Positions 1-5,953 of a DNA stretch of 5,953 nt are shown here, in pieces. A program made the position numbers and the translations under genes. The notes beneath the pieces are model-generated. The model saw nothing but the letters and a program-made list of their open reading frames with translations. It was not told the origin of the DNA and searched no databases. Origin of the DNA: an uncultured Candidatus Pelagibacter sp. (GTDB lineage Bacteria; Pseudomonadota; Alphaproteobacteria; Pelagibacterales; Pelagibacteraceae); NCBI GenBank assembly GCA_937897125.1, contig CALCPL010000159.1, positions 1-5,953 of the forward strand, in the 5' to 3' direction. Positions within the stretch are counted from its first letter, which is position 1. Every line of letters begins with the position of its first letter.

Positions 1-46
1 TACACCTCTCTATTCGTCGGCAGCGTCAGATGTGTATAAGAGACAG
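1..46 (+). other. Illumina Nextera adapter contamination (artefact)
   Basis: This stretch is synthetic library sequence. Bases 1-5 (TACAC) match the end of the P5 oligo. Bases 6-13 (CTCTCTAT) match a standard Nextera i5 index that I recall as S502/N502. Bases 14-27 (TCGTCGGCAGCGTC) are the Read 1 primer site and bases 28-46 (AGATGTGTATAAGAGACAG) are the Tn5 mosaic end. All parts are in the order and orientation of the commercial adapter, with no mismatch that I can see. Its base composition is also richer in GC than the AT-rich sequence that follows. It means the contig was assembled from untrimmed reads and that nothing upstream of base 47 is genomic. It should be trimmed before annotation or submission. 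Confidence 0.98.
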
Positions 47-2704
47 CCTTAATACATATTGAAGTATTCCACCATTTTTATAATACTCTAATTCGTTTTT
101 AGTGTCTATTCTGCATAGAGTTTTAATTTTTTTAATGTCTCCTGAAGCATATTTTATTTCAACCTGTACATGATCTGATGGATTTATACCTTCTTCTATT
201 TGAAGAACAGTTATCAATTCTGACCCAGTTAATTTTAAGTTAAGCCTATCGTGTCCTTCGGTGAATTGTAGAGGTAAAACACCCATTCCAATTAAATTAG
301 ATCTATGAATTCTTTCAAAACTTTCTGCTATTACAACTTTAACACCTAATAGTTTTGTTCCCTTGGCAGCCCAATCTCTTGATGATCCTGTTCCATATTC
401 TTTACCACCTATAACAGCAAGATCAGTTCCTCTTTTTTTATATTCCTCTACAGCATTATAAACTGGCATCACTTTTTCTTCTGGATATAGTTTTGTAAAC
501 CCACCCTCTGTTCCTGGTGCCATTTCATTTCTTATTCTAATATTTGCAAAAGTTCCTCTCATCATTACTTCATGATTGCCTCTTCTTGATCCATAGGAGT
601 TATAATCTGCTGGAAGTATTTGATGTTCCATAAAATACTCACCTGTTGGGCTTTCTTTTTGAATATTTCCTGCTGGAGAAATATGATCAGTTGTAACCAT
701 ATCCCCTAAAATTAAAAGTGGTCTTGCATCTTCAATAGGTTTAAACCCCTCAGGTTGATCAGGTAAATTTTCAAAAAATGGTGGTTTCTTTACATAAGTT
801 GAACTTGAATCCCAATTGTAAATACTTGTATTTTCAGTTTTAATTTCTTGCCACTGCTTAGGTCCTTCTGAAACATTTGAATATCTTTTAACAAACATCT
901 CTGCGTTAAGAGATTCTCTTAATGTGTCTTCAATTTCTTTATTAGATGGCCAAATATCTTTTAGAAAAATATCTTTACCGTCTTTACTTTTTCCTAAAGG
1001 TTCTTTGTATAAATCAAATTCCATGTGACCAGCAAGTGCATAAGCTACTACAAGTGGTGGTGATGCTAAGTAATTAGCTTTTATATGTGGAGATATTCTT
1101 CCTTCAAAATTTCTATTTCCAGATAAAACTGACACAGCATAGATGTTTTCCTTGTCTATTGCTTTAACAATTTCCTCAGGTAAAGGGCCTGAATTTCCTA
1201 TGCAAGTCGTGCAACCATATCCAACTAAATTAAAACCAAGTTTATCTAAAAATACATTTAGTCCTGCTTTTGCTAAATAATCAGTAACCACTTGTGATCC
1301 TGGGGCTAATGATGTTTTTACCCATGGTTTAGTTTGTAAACCAAGTTCAACTGCTTTTTTTGCTAATAACCCAGCTCCAATTAATACATTTGGATTAGAT
1401 GTGTTAGTGCATGATGTTATAGCTGCAATTAATATTGAACCATCTTTAATTTCATAATCTGTTCCTGATACTTTTGAAACATGTTGCTCTTTTCTACTAG
1501 TTGCATCCTCAAAAACTTTTTTAAATCCAGTAGATGCATCTGTTAACAAAACTTTGTCCTGAGGTCTTTTAGGTCCTGAAATAGTTGGAACAACTGTAGA
1601 CATGTCTAGTGATAAAGTATCAGTAAATTCAATTTCATCATTAGCCCACAAACCTTGTTCTTTTGCATATTTCTCAACTATATTGACTGTGTTCTCATCT
1701 CTTCCTGAAAATCTTAAATATTTTAATGTCTCTTCATCAATTGGGAAAAAACCACATGTTGCTCCATATTCTGGTGCCATATTTGCAATTGTTGCTCTAT
1801 CAGCAAGAGTTAAATTCTTTAAACCTTCTCCATAAAATTCAACAAATTTTCCAACAACTCCTTTATCTCTTAACATTTTTACTACCGTTAAAACTAAATC
1901 TGTTGCAGTCGTGCCCTCTGGCATTTTATTTATTACTTCAAATCCTATTACTTCAGGGATTAACATTGAAATTGGCTGACCTAACATTCCAGCTTCTGCT
2001 TCAATTCCACCAACGCCCCACCCAAGAACAGATAAGCCATTAACCATAGTAGTGTGACTATCAGTACCAACTAATGTGTCAGGAAATAAATAATCCTCAT
2101 CTTGAAATTTTTCAGACCAGACAACTTTTGATAAATATTCTAAATTAACCTGGTGGCAAATCCCAGTTCCAGGAGGAACAATTCTAAAATTATTAAAAGC
2201 TTGTTGTCCCCATTTTAAGAAGGAGTATCTCTCACCGTTTCTTTTAAATTCAATATCAACATTTTTTTCAAATGAATCTGATTTTGCAGATTTATCTACT
2301 TGCACAGAGTGATCAATAACTAGATCAACTGCAGAAAGTGGATTGATTGTATTAGGATCTTTATTTTTTTCTTTAACCGCTTCTCTCATAGCTGCAAGAT
2401 CAGCTACAGCTGGAATTCCAGTATAGTCTTGTAATAAAACTCTAGCTGGCCGGTAAGCAATTTCAGTTAATGATTTTTTAGTTTTTAACCACTCTTTAAT
2501 TGCCTCAATTTGGCTTTTAGTAACCGACAGATCATCCTCGTACCTTAAAAGGTTTTCTAACAAAACTTTTAATGACTTTGGAAGTTTTGAGATCCCATCT
2601 AAACCATTTTTTTCTGCTTCTGCTAAAGAATAATATTTATAATCTCTATCATTAATACTGATAGTTTTCAGAGAGTTATAAGAATTTTGATTTCCTGGTT
2701 TCAT
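47..2704 (-). CDS. acnA: Aconitate hydratase AcnA, 3' end missing
   Basis: Aconitase interconverts citrate and isocitrate through cis-aconitate in the TCA cycle, in the cytoplasm, using a [4Fe-4S] cluster. The protein is the long AcnA/IRP1-type form. The cluster ligands are visible as C432 in ITSCTNTSNP and C498/C501 in GYGCTTCIG. Other family motifs are GTDSHTTM (213-220), RISPHIKANY (536-545), and, after the linker, TTDHISPAGN (671-680). The swivel domain carries YGSRRGNHEVMMRG (704-717) and YGTGSSRDWAAKG (770-782), which include the substrate-binding serine and arginine residues. About 886 residues are genuine, close to the roughly 890 usual for AcnA. The start at 2704 gives a normal N-terminus and follows the lysE-family stop by 5 bases, with no Shine-Dalgarno sequence. 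The final genuine residues are GGILQYVLR. The frame then enters the adapter and gains LSLIHI plus a TGA that are not real, so the natural last few codons and stop are lost. Confidence 0.97.
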
Positions 2705-2709
2705 TTAAT

Positions 2710-3297
2710 TTAGATATAGAACCCTATTATACAAACAATAAGTAGCAAGGACATAGCATAATTAAATCGTTTAATAAAATTATTATTTGTCGCAAAATTC
2801 CTTAAAAACTTACCTAAAAAAGCCCATGCTGTAATACTTGTTAGAGCTGTCAAAGAGCAAACGACAATAACTGTTAAAGAACTATTTAAGTAATCATCTT
2901 CTAATACAAAGTTTGAGATTAATGTAATAGCTGCCATTACTCCTTTGGGATTCAAAAACTGAAATGTAAAAGTATCAATAAATTTTACTGGATTAATTTT
3001 TTTACCTTCTTTGGATGGTTCCGAAAATGAAATTTTATAGGCTAGATATATTAAGAATAATGCTCCTAATATTCTGATCACTTCCTGGATTAGTGGATAT
3101 TTAATAAAAGTTGATATCAATACAAAATTGATCAAAATTACTAACACAGTATAACCCAACCAAACTCCCATTATTAATGGAATTGTTTTTTTTATACCAA
3201 AATTAAAACCTGAGTAAGATGCAACAGCATTATTAGGTCCCGGTGTAAAACCTAATGAACAAGAAATTCCTATTAATAAAAATAATTCAGGATGCAT
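2710..3297 (-). CDS. LysE/RhtB-family amino-acid exporter
   Basis: This is a 195-residue inner-membrane protein of the LysE/RhtB translocator family, whose members export amino acids or related small metabolites by secondary transport. The family signature near the N-terminus is seen as GFTPGPNNAV (16-25), and the second conserved block as FQFLNPKGV (112-120). Hydrophobic stretches fall at about 4-24, 38-62, 73-90, 113-133, 140-164 and 177-195, which fits the usual six-segment layout, and the length is typical. A short charged loop (about 92-105) separates the two halves. The start at 3297 lies 5 bases after the csaA stop, and acnA begins 5 bases after this stop, so the three genes are probably co-transcribed. 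No Shine-Dalgarno sequence precedes the ATG. The substrate cannot be read from sequence: lysine, threonine, homoserine lactone or other exports are all possible, so no gene symbol is given. Confidence 0.92.
   Translation of the reverse strand: MHPELFLLIGISCSLGFTPGPNNAVASYSGFNFGIKKTIPLIMGVWLGYTVLVILINFVLISTFIKYPLIQEVIRILGALFLIYLAYKISFSEPSKEGKKINPVKFIDTFTFQFLNPKGVMAAITLISNFVLEDDYLNSSLTVIVVCSLTALTSITAWAFLGKFLRNFATNNNFIKRFNYAMSLLLIVCIIGFYI
2726..2731 (-). promoter_or_regulatory. Possible internal -10 box ahead of acnA
   Basis: A perfect TATAAT on the minus strand lies within the last codons of the lysE-family gene, about 21 bases before the acnA ATG. That would give a leader of roughly 15 bases. 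The -35 region at 16-18 bases spacing has no convincing match (TGTCCT, ATGTCC or TATGTC). It might supply extra acnA transcription separate from csaA and the exporter gene, but a chance match in AT-rich coding sequence is quite possible. Confidence 0.22.
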
Positions 3298-3302
3298 AAA
3301 GT

Positions 3303-3644
3303 TTAAGCTATTGGAAGCCCGTTCTCTGATTGTTGAGATGGGTGAACTAATATAACTTTACCTTCTTTATCAATCGAACCTAAAATAAGAACTTGTGAAA
3401 CTACACCTGCAATATTTTTTTCTGGAAAGTTACAAACACCAATAACTTGTTTACCTTTTAAATTTTCTTCATTGTAATAATGGGTAATTTGAGCAGATGA
3501 TTGCTTAACACCTATATCTTTTCCAAAATCCACTTCAATTACTAGTGAAGGTTTTCTAGCTTTTTCATTTTTTTTAACTGATATTACGGTGCCTACTCTA
3601 ATGTCTACTTTGTCAAAAATATCATAGGTTATTTGTTCTTTCAT
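3303..3644 (-). CDS. csaA: CsaA-like tRNA-binding protein / chaperone
   Basis: This 113-residue protein consists of a single EMAP-II/Arc1p-like OB-fold tRNA-binding domain, the same module found at the C-terminus of MetRS and in PheRS beta. CsaA proteins are dimers of about 110 residues that bind tRNA and have been described as export-related chaperones. The exact physiological role is unsettled. Diagnostic blocks are DIRVGTV (14-20), ARKPSLVIEVDFG (29-41), KQSSAQIT (47-54), VCNFPEKNIAG (70-80), SQVLILG (83-89) and the terminal NGLPI (108-112). The absence of any synthetase domain and the ARKPSL version of the motif favour CsaA over a MetRS fragment. It is the first gene of the minus-strand run and starts only 27 bases from the divergent argE-like gene. 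No Shine-Dalgarno sequence is visible upstream. Confidence 0.93.
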   Translation of the reverse strand: MKEQITYDIFDKVDIRVGTVISVKKNEKARKPSLVIEVDFGKDIGVKQSSAQITHYYNEENLKGKQVIGVCNFPEKNIAGVVSQVLILGSIDKEGKVILVHPSQQSENGLPIA

Positions 3645-3660
3645 AAATTTAATATATAAT
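3633..3660 (+). promoter_or_regulatory. Candidate sigma-70 promoter for argE-like gene
   Basis: A perfect -10 box TATAAT lies at 3655-3660, with TTGTTC at 3633-3638 as a weak -35 and a 16-base spacer. The -35 part falls inside the first codons of csaA on the other strand. Transcription would begin around 3666-3668, only 4-6 bases before the ATG, so the message would be nearly leaderless. Chance matches are frequent in sequence this AT-rich. The support is the location in the only space available for a promoter. Confidence 0.45.
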
Positions 3661-3684
3661 ACAACTATATTATGAGTACAGAAA
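3656..3684 (-). promoter_or_regulatory. Candidate promoter for csaA-lysE-acnA run
   Basis: On the minus strand TATTAT (3661-3656) is a five-of-six match to a -10 box and lies 11 bases before the csaA ATG, mirroring the position of the plus-strand box. The best -35 at 16-17 bases spacing (TTTCTG or TTCTGT, about 3684-3678) is poor. The site overlaps the argE-side -10 box almost completely. The prediction rests mainly on position. Confidence 0.3.
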
Positions 3685-4862
3685 ATAGTTCAGATCAATT
3701 ATTTAATAACGCTATTAAAATCTTAACTGATTTAATTGGTTTCAAAACCATATCTGGAGAAGACAATAGTTCGTTAATTAACTATTGTGATGAAATTTTA
3801 AACAAACTAGGTGCTACATCATTTAGAACTTTTGATGATGAAAAAAAAAGAGTTAATCTTTTTGCTACACTTAAAGCAAAGAAACCTAGTAATAAAAAAC
3901 CTATAATCTTATCGGGCCATACTGATGTTGTTCCAGTTTCTAAGGGATGGAGTACTGATCCATTTGTTGCAACAATAAAAGATGACAAACTTTTTGGTAG
4001 AGGTTCTTGTGACATGAAAGGGTTTATTGCTTGTACATTAGCTTTTGCTCCTATTTATGCTGAAGCAAATTTAGATAGAGATATTCATTTCTCATATACG
4101 TTTGATGAAGAAACTGCCTGTATAGGAGCTCCAATTTTAATTGAAGAGTTAAAAAAAAGAGGTGTTAAAGATGGAATTTGTATAATTGGTGAGCCTACTA
4201 ATATGAAAATAATAGATGCACACAAAGGATGTTACGAATACACAACTTATTTTGAAGGTTTAGCAGGTCATAGTTCTGCCCCTCACAAAGGTGTAAGCGC
4301 CGTTGAATACGCATCAAGATATGTGAATAAACTAATTGAATTAAGAGAAGAATTAAAAGAAAGATCACCTAAAGACTCTATTTTTGATCCTCCTCACTCT
4401 ACTTTATCAATTGGAGGGATTTTTGGCGGTATAGCTCACAATGTAATAGCAGATAAGTGTCATGTTAACTGGGAAACAAGACCTGTCGTTAAAGAAGATG
4501 GTGTTTTTTTAAATGCAGAATTAGATAAATATGCAAATGAAGTACTTTTGCCAGATATGAAAAAAATCTTTCCCAACGCATCAATTAAGAAAAAAATTAT
4601 TGGTGAGGTTATTGGTTTTGATAGAGATGAACAATCAGCTGCTTGTGAGTTGGTTTCAAGTTTAACTGGAGACAATACTAGAGAAGTTGTGTCATTTGGA
4701 ACTGAAGCTGGTTTATTTCAAGAAATAGGAATAAGCACAGTCGTGTGTGGACCTGGATCAATAGAACAAGCTCACAAGATTGATGAATTTATCTTTTTAA
4801 GTGAACTTAAAAAGTGTTTAAACTTGCTAGATGGTATTAAAGAGCAATCTATAACAAATTAA
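3672..4862 (+). CDS. argE: ArgE-like N-acetylornithine deacetylase (M20 family)
   Basis: This 396-residue cytoplasmic hydrolase belongs to the M20 metallopeptidase family, ArgE branch. ArgE removes acetate from N2-acetylornithine to give ornithine. The two-zinc site is intact: H83 and D85 in SGHTDVVPV, D114 in GRGSCDMKG, the catalytic pair E146/E147 in FDEET, E174 in GEPT, and H368 in GSIEQAHKIDEF. The dimerisation (lid) domain sits at about 185-295 with AGHSSAP (198-204) and GGIAHNVIADKC (252-263). SFGTEAGLF (341-349) and CGPGSIEQAH (359-368) are typical of ArgE rather than DapE or allantoate amidohydrolase. The length is close to the usual 380-390. The gene heads the plus-strand run, 39 bases before puuE. 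Because it neighbours purine-catabolism genes, and because many alphaproteobacteria recycle the acetyl group with ArgJ, the true substrate may be another N-acyl compound. The family call is firm, the substrate less so. Confidence 0.9.
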   Translation: MSTENSSDQLFNNAIKILTDLIGFKTISGEDNSSLINYCDEILNKLGATSFRTFDDEKKRVNLFATLKAKKPSNKKPIILSGHTDVVPVSKGWSTDPFVATIKDDKLFGRGSCDMKGFIACTLAFAPIYAEANLDRDIHFSYTFDEETACIGAPILIEELKKRGVKDGICIIGEPTNMKIIDAHKGCYEYTTYFEGLAGHSSAPHKGVSAVEYASRYVNKLIELREELKERSPKDSIFDPPHSTLSIGGIFGGIAHNVIADKCHVNWETRPVVKEDGVFLNAELDKYANEVLLPDMKKIFPNASIKKKIIGEVIGFDRDEQSAACELVSSLTGDNTREVVSFGTEAGLFQEIGISTVVCGPGSIEQAHKIDEFIFLSELKKCLNLLDGIKEQSITN

Positions 4863-4866
4863 TAAA

Positions 4867-4895
4867 TTGTTAACTCAACTAAATTAAATTATAAT
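4867..4895 (+). promoter_or_regulatory. Candidate promoter giving leaderless puuE mRNA
   Basis: In the 39-base gap after the argE-like gene, TTGTTA (4867-4872, four of six to the -35 consensus) is followed after exactly 17 bases by a perfect TATAAT (4890-4895). Six T residues then separate the -10 box from the puuE ATG at 4902, so the expected start site falls on or beside the A of the start codon. No ribosome binding site is present, which fits a leaderless message. It would let puuE-alc be expressed independently of the argE-like gene. Confidence 0.5.
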
Positions 4896-4901
4896 TTTTT
4901 T

Positions 4902-5804
4902 ATGATTAAAAACAATACGCGTAATTTAATTGGCTATGGTTCTAAAATACCTAAAATTAAATGGCCAAACAATGCACGTATTGCGCTTCAGATAGTACTA
5001 AACTATGAAGAAGGAGCAGAAAACTGTGTTCTCAATGGTGATAAAAATTCAGAGATTTTTCTATCAGAAATTATTGGTGCTCAACCTATAAAAGGAAGAC
5101 ACATGAATATGGAATCTCTTTATGAGTATGGTTCAAGAGCAGGTTTTTGGAGGCTACATAAATTATTTCAAGAAAAAAAAATTCCTATAACTATTTTTGG
5201 AGTTGGTATGGCGTTGGAAAAGAACCCTGAAATCTGTAAAGCTATAATAGAATCTAATTATGAAGTGGCTTCTCATGGATGGAAATGGATTGACTATCAA
5301 AATATTAAAAAATCAGAAGAAAAAAAGCATATGCAGCTTGCTATTAAAACGCATACAAAAATTTTTGGTAAAAGACCTAACGGATGGTACACGGGCAGAT
5401 GTAGTCCAAATACTAGGGATTTAGTTATGGAAGATGGTGGCTTTTTATATGACAGCGACTCATATAGTGATGATTTGCCTTATTGGGAAATTAGAAATAA
5501 AAAAAAACAATTAATTATTCCTTATACACTTGATAATAACGACATGAGATTTGCAACTAATCAGGGATTTAATACGGGTGATCATTTTTTTACATACTTA
5601 AAAGATAGCTTTGATGCTCTATATGAAGAGGGTAAAACAAATCCAAAAATGATGTCTGTAGGGTTACACTGTAGATTAATTGGAAAACCAGGAAGAATTC
5701 AATCTTTAAAAAAATTTTTAGATTACATAATGAAGCATGAAGATGTATGGATATGTAAAAGAATTGATATAGCCAAACATTGGATTAAAAACTACTCTAA
5801 CTAA
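4902..5804 (+). CDS. puuE: Allantoinase PuuE (polysaccharide-deacetylase fold)
   Basis: PuuE hydrolyses allantoin to allantoate in purine catabolism. It is unrelated to the classical amidohydrolase-type allantoinase AllB and has been reported to act without a metal ion. The 300-residue protein is one NodB-like domain with the PuuE signature throughout: DLIGYG-like RNLIGYG (7-13), VLNYEEGAENCVLNGD (32-47), RHMNMESLYEYGSRAGFWR (66-84), ASHGWKWIDY (123-132), GWYTGRCSPNTR (161-172), LYDSDSYSDDLPYW (182-195), NDMRFATNQGFNTGD (213-227) and SVGLHCRLIGKPGR (252-265). NYEEG stands where NodB deacetylases have their metal-binding DD motif, and the usual HxxxH keeps only H125. The length matches stand-alone PuuE proteins of about 300-310 residues, with no fused OHCU decarboxylase domain. 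The first ATG is chosen because the family N-terminus begins just upstream of RNLIGYG. Its stop overlaps the allantoicase start, which supports the pathway call. Confidence 0.96.
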   Translation: MIKNNTRNLIGYGSKIPKIKWPNNARIALQIVLNYEEGAENCVLNGDKNSEIFLSEIIGAQPIKGRHMNMESLYEYGSRAGFWRLHKLFQEKKIPITIFGVGMALEKNPEICKAIIESNYEVASHGWKWIDYQNIKKSEEKKHMQLAIKTHTKIFGKRPNGWYTGRCSPNTRDLVMEDGGFLYDSDSYSDDLPYWEIRNKKKQLIIPYTLDNNDMRFATNQGFNTGDHFFTYLKDSFDALYEEGKTNPKMMSVGLHCRLIGKPGRIQSLKKFLDYIMKHEDVWICKRIDIAKHWIKNYSN

Positions 5805-5953
5805 TGTCAAAAAAAATTATTTTTACAAATGGACTTATTGATTTAGCTCAACCTAGACTAGGCTCCAAAGTAATTTTTAAAACGGATGATTTTTTTGCTT
5901 CTGCAAATAGAATTATCGACCCTCTACCACCAATTTTTAAAGACGGACTATTT
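5804..5953 (+). CDS. alc: Allantoicase, N-terminal 50 codons (cut by window end)
   Basis: Allantoicase hydrolyses allantoate to ureidoglycolate and urea, the step after allantoinase. Only 50 residues are present, in one open frame that reaches the window edge. They contain the characteristic start of the first allantoicase repeat: GLIDLAQPRLGSKVIF (10-25), then KTDDFFAS (26-33), then DPLPPIF (39-45). I recognise this as the DLAS-RLGGKV-x-TDDFFAP pattern of the family. The ATG shares its A with the last base of the puuE TAA stop (TAATG), so translation is probably coupled to puuE, and there is no Shine-Dalgarno sequence. A full allantoicase is usually about 330-350 residues, so most of the gene, including the second repeat, lies beyond this window. 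Confidence 0.88.
   Translation, partial: MSKKIIFTNGLIDLAQPRLGSKVIFKTDDFFASANRIIDPLPPIFKDGLF

Noticed and set aside
1..46. Mosaic end read as a natural Tn5-type transposon terminus
   Set aside because: The mosaic end is joined to the Read 1 primer site and an index in commercial adapter order, and there is no transposase gene or target duplication, so it is library sequence.
1602..2043. Two plus-strand open frames (1602-1835 and 1726-2043)
   Set aside because: They lie antisense within acnA, whose conserved motifs run through the whole region. Their products are low-complexity, leucine- and serine-rich and resemble no family I know.
3782..4015. Minus-strand open frame opposite the argE-like gene
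   Set aside because: It is antisense to the zinc-binding region of the deacetylase, where the coding strand is clear, and has no recognisable motif.
4460..4675. Second minus-strand open frame opposite the argE-like gene
   Set aside because: It is antisense to well-conserved ArgE sequence, short, and without family features or a plausible promoter.
3672..4862. Argument that the M20 enzyme is an allantoate amidohydrolase (AllC)
   Set aside because: The motifs HTDVVP, GRGSCDMKG, FGTEAGLF and CGPGSIEQAH are of ArgE type, and a downstream allantoicase already handles allantoate.
4886..4901. 12-base perfect palindrome AAATTATAATTT followed by T residues, as a possible terminator after the argE-like gene
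   Set aside because: The arms are all A/T with no loop, so a stable RNA hairpin is unlikely. The run of T abuts the puuE ATG and the -10 box overlaps the palindrome, so a promoter explains it better.

Overview
The window looks like a contig end from a small-genome, low-GC marine alphaproteobacterium, most likely Pelagibacterales (SAR11) or a close relative. This is inferred from the strongly AT-biased codons, gaps of at most 39 bases between genes, the absence of Shine-Dalgarno sequences, and proteins of alphaproteobacterial type. No marker gene here settles the taxonomy.

Bases 1-46 are not biological. They match the Illumina Nextera i5-side adapter: the tail of the P5 oligo, an 8-base index, the Read 1 primer site and the transposon mosaic end. 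Genuine sequence starts at 47, inside the last codons of an aconitase gene, so the open frame that runs on to base 26 has an adapter-encoded false C-terminus.

The left half (47-3644) is a minus-strand run, in transcription order csaA (OB-fold tRNA-binding protein/chaperone), a LysE-family exporter gene, then acnA (aconitase), with 5-base gaps between genes. It has the spacing of an operon.

The right half (3672-5953) is a plus-strand run: argE-like M20 deacetylase, puuE (metal-independent allantoinase), and the first 50 codons of an allantoicase gene (alc) cut by the window end. puuE and alc overlap by one base (TAATG). Together they would convert allantoin to allantoate and then to ureidoglycolate plus urea, which is the nitrogen-releasing end of purine catabolism. 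The upstream steps (xanthine and urate oxidation) and ureidoglycolate lyase are not in the window.

The two runs diverge from a 27-base AT-only-looking gap in which candidate -10 boxes on the two strands overlap almost completely. A second sigma-70-like promoter in the argE-puuE gap is placed so that transcription would start at or next to the puuE ATG, implying a leaderless mRNA. I see no RNA gene, mobile element, CRISPR array or clear terminator. I also see no sign of a wholly new system: the most notable points are the adapter artefact, the compact promoters and the deacetylase gene beside the allantoin genes.
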